This document shows positions 63,328 to 64,000 of a stretch of 64,000 nt of DNA, piece by piece (within the stretch, counting starts at the first letter, position 1; every line of letters starts with the position of its first letter). This stretch comes from Deltaproteobacteria bacterium (lineage in GTDB: Bacteria > Myxococcota_A > UBA9160 > PR03): assembly GCA_035063765.1 (NCBI GenBank), contig JAPSFT010000007.1, positions 208,065-272,064 of the forward strand, given 5' to 3'. The notes below the pieces were generated by a model. It was not told where the DNA came from. It saw only the letters and a program-made list of their open reading frames with translations, and made no database searches. The position numbers were made by a program, and so were the translations under genes.

Positions 63328-63350
63328 CCCGCGCCCGCTACCCGATCGCT

Positions 63351-63370
63351 GCCCGGCCGCGAGGCCGGGC
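63351..63370 (+). terminator. 8-bp GNRA-loop hairpin between the regulator and pspA
   Basis: GCCCGGCC (63351-63358) and GGCCGGGC (63363-63370) pair perfectly around a GCGA tetraloop, ending 20 nt before ATG 63391 and just upstream of the AGGAGA ribosome site. No T-run follows. It could act as a weak terminator, an RNA processing barrier or a protein-binding site controlling pspA. Confidence 0.5.
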
Positions 63371-63390
63371 TCGATCCCAGGAGACACAGT

Positions 63391-64000
63391 ATGGTGTTTT
63401 CGGCACAGACGATCGACCGGCCGCGCGGCGCCCTGGGCCGCCTGCGCAACCTGCTCCACGGCTGGCTCACGGTCTGGGTGCGCGACCGCGAGCAGGCCCA
63501 CCCGCGCGCGGTCTACGAGCAGGCGATCGCGCAGCGCCTGCGGCGCTACGCCGAGCTGAAGGACGCCGTGGCCGGGATCCTCTTCCTGCGCAACAAGCTC
63601 GAGGCCGAGATCCTGGAGCGGCGCGGCGAGCAGCTGCGCACGGCGGCCGACGTGCAGCGCGCGCTGCGCCGCGGCGACGAGGCGGTGGCGCTCGCGCTGG
63701 TGCGCCACAAGCAGGACCTGGCCGCCGAGCTCGAGCGGGCCGAGCGCGACCTCGGCGCGCTGCGCGACGAGGCCGAGGCCGCCAAGGAGAACCTGCTGCG
63801 CTTCCGCGAGGAGATCCGCGCTCTCGAGCGCGAGAAGGGCCGCGCGCTGGCCGTCTGGGCCGGCGCCCAGGCGCGCCGGCAGGTGCACGCCGTCCTCGAG
63901 GGCCTCTCGGTCGAGGCGGACCTGCGCGCGCTCGAGGGCCTGCGCGAGCACATCGCGAAGCTCGCCACCGAGGGCCAGCTCGAGGCCGAGATCGGCGCCG
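63391..64000 (+). CDS. pspA: PspA/IM30-family protein, N-terminal part (runs off the window)
   Basis: ATG 63391 follows AGGAGA and opens a frame that continues past the window end, giving 203 residues. WVRDREQAHPRAVYEQAIAQR is followed by long Ala/Glu/Arg/Leu coiled-coil helices, as in PspA/Vipp1 membrane-stress proteins that bind and remodel the inner membrane. It follows the 2TM kinase and the sigma-54 activator, which fits a membrane-stress regulon like PspF-PspA. The C-terminal end is not visible. Confidence 0.8.
   Translation, partial: MVFSAQTIDRPRGALGRLRNLLHGWLTVWVRDREQAHPRAVYEQAIAQRLRRYAELKDAVAGILFLRNKLEAEILERRGEQLRTAADVQRALRRGDEAVALALVRHKQDLAAELERAERDLGALRDEAEAAKENLLRFREEIRALEREKGRALAVWAGAQARRQVHAVLEGLSVEADLRALEGLREHIAKLATEGQLEAEIGA

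Noticed and set aside
63328..63390. Sigma-54 (-24/-12) promoter for pspA
   Set aside because: I looked for GG-N10-GC with TGGCAC/TTGC context and found none in the 63-bp gap; only the hairpin is present. A promoter further upstream inside the regulator gene cannot be excluded.

Overview
The window is about 64 kb of very GC-rich (above 70% by eye) bacterial chromosome, densely coded on both strands with many GTG/TTG starts and start/stop overlaps. The cell envelope looks Gram-negative: there is a LolA-type lipoprotein-sorting protein, lipobox lipoproteins, a PspA start, a YcbB-type L,D-transpeptidase and seven secreted proteins ending in a PEP-CTERM-like tail (VPEP-type motif, hydrophobic helix, Arg cluster). 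With several AMP-forming acyl-CoA ligases, crotonase enzymes and multiheme/TSP3 surface proteins, this suggests one of the GC-rich lineages once placed in Deltaproteobacteria (Myxococcota, Desulfobacterota or Binatia-like). That taxonomic guess is low confidence because no rRNA or tRNA gene is present.

Layout. 0-9 kb: the end of an unknown gene, a repeat-rich spacer, a crotonase-fold protein, a right-handed beta-helix-type PEP-CTERM protein, ilvD, an HSL-type esterase, an FG-GAP/VCBS secreted protein, a REP-type palindrome and a canonical enoyl-CoA hydratase. 8-18 kb: another PEP-CTERM protein, a YegD-like Hsp70, a large beta-propeller/cytochrome-peroxidase/TSP3/PEP-CTERM protein, a ketol-acid reductoisomerase homologue that has lost catalytic residues, a PEP-CTERM subtilase, a lipoprotein pair, and a DUF2156 acyltransferase-like protein coupled to an acyl-CoA ligase. 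20-29 kb: an SDR, a divergent bacterioferritin, hflX, two PEP-CTERM proteins, an ABC-F ATPase and a Tat-exported phospholipase C-type phosphoesterase.

29.5-36.1 kb holds the most system-like unit. An AMP-dependent ligase diverges from a tightly overlapped run of asparagine synthetase, a stand-alone acyl carrier protein, a NAD-synthetase-like amidating enzyme without a glutaminase domain, an SGNH-like lipoprotein and a serine-acetyltransferase-like enzyme. 36-45 kb: two convergent L,D-transpeptidases, a DUF4124-like protein, an EamA permease, exonuclease III, a REP-bounded RAYT transposase element inserted right after the xthA stop, an M13 metallopeptidase and an SRPBCC protein. 45-56 kb: an operon of LolA-like protein, acyl-CoA ligase and membrane protein, divergent from a formate-dehydrogenase-like (FdhF/YdeP) oxidoreductase with fdhD and a split-barrel protein; then a CBS protein, a zinc ribbon, a coiled-coil protein, a DUF3604 protein and an isocitrate-lyase/PEP-mutase enzyme. 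56-64 kb: a PEP-CTERM protein, a Pat-type ADP-forming acyl-CoA synthetase/acetyltransferase, a 2TM histidine kinase with its NtrC-type regulator, and the start of pspA.

Two patterns run across the window. Four REP-like units (two of them forming the ends of the RAYT element) lie at gene 3' ends. At least six genes have a TANNNT -10-like hexamer only 6-7 nt before the start codon, which suggests leaderless transcripts; one of these sites appears to be a shared bidirectional promoter at 48692-48699.
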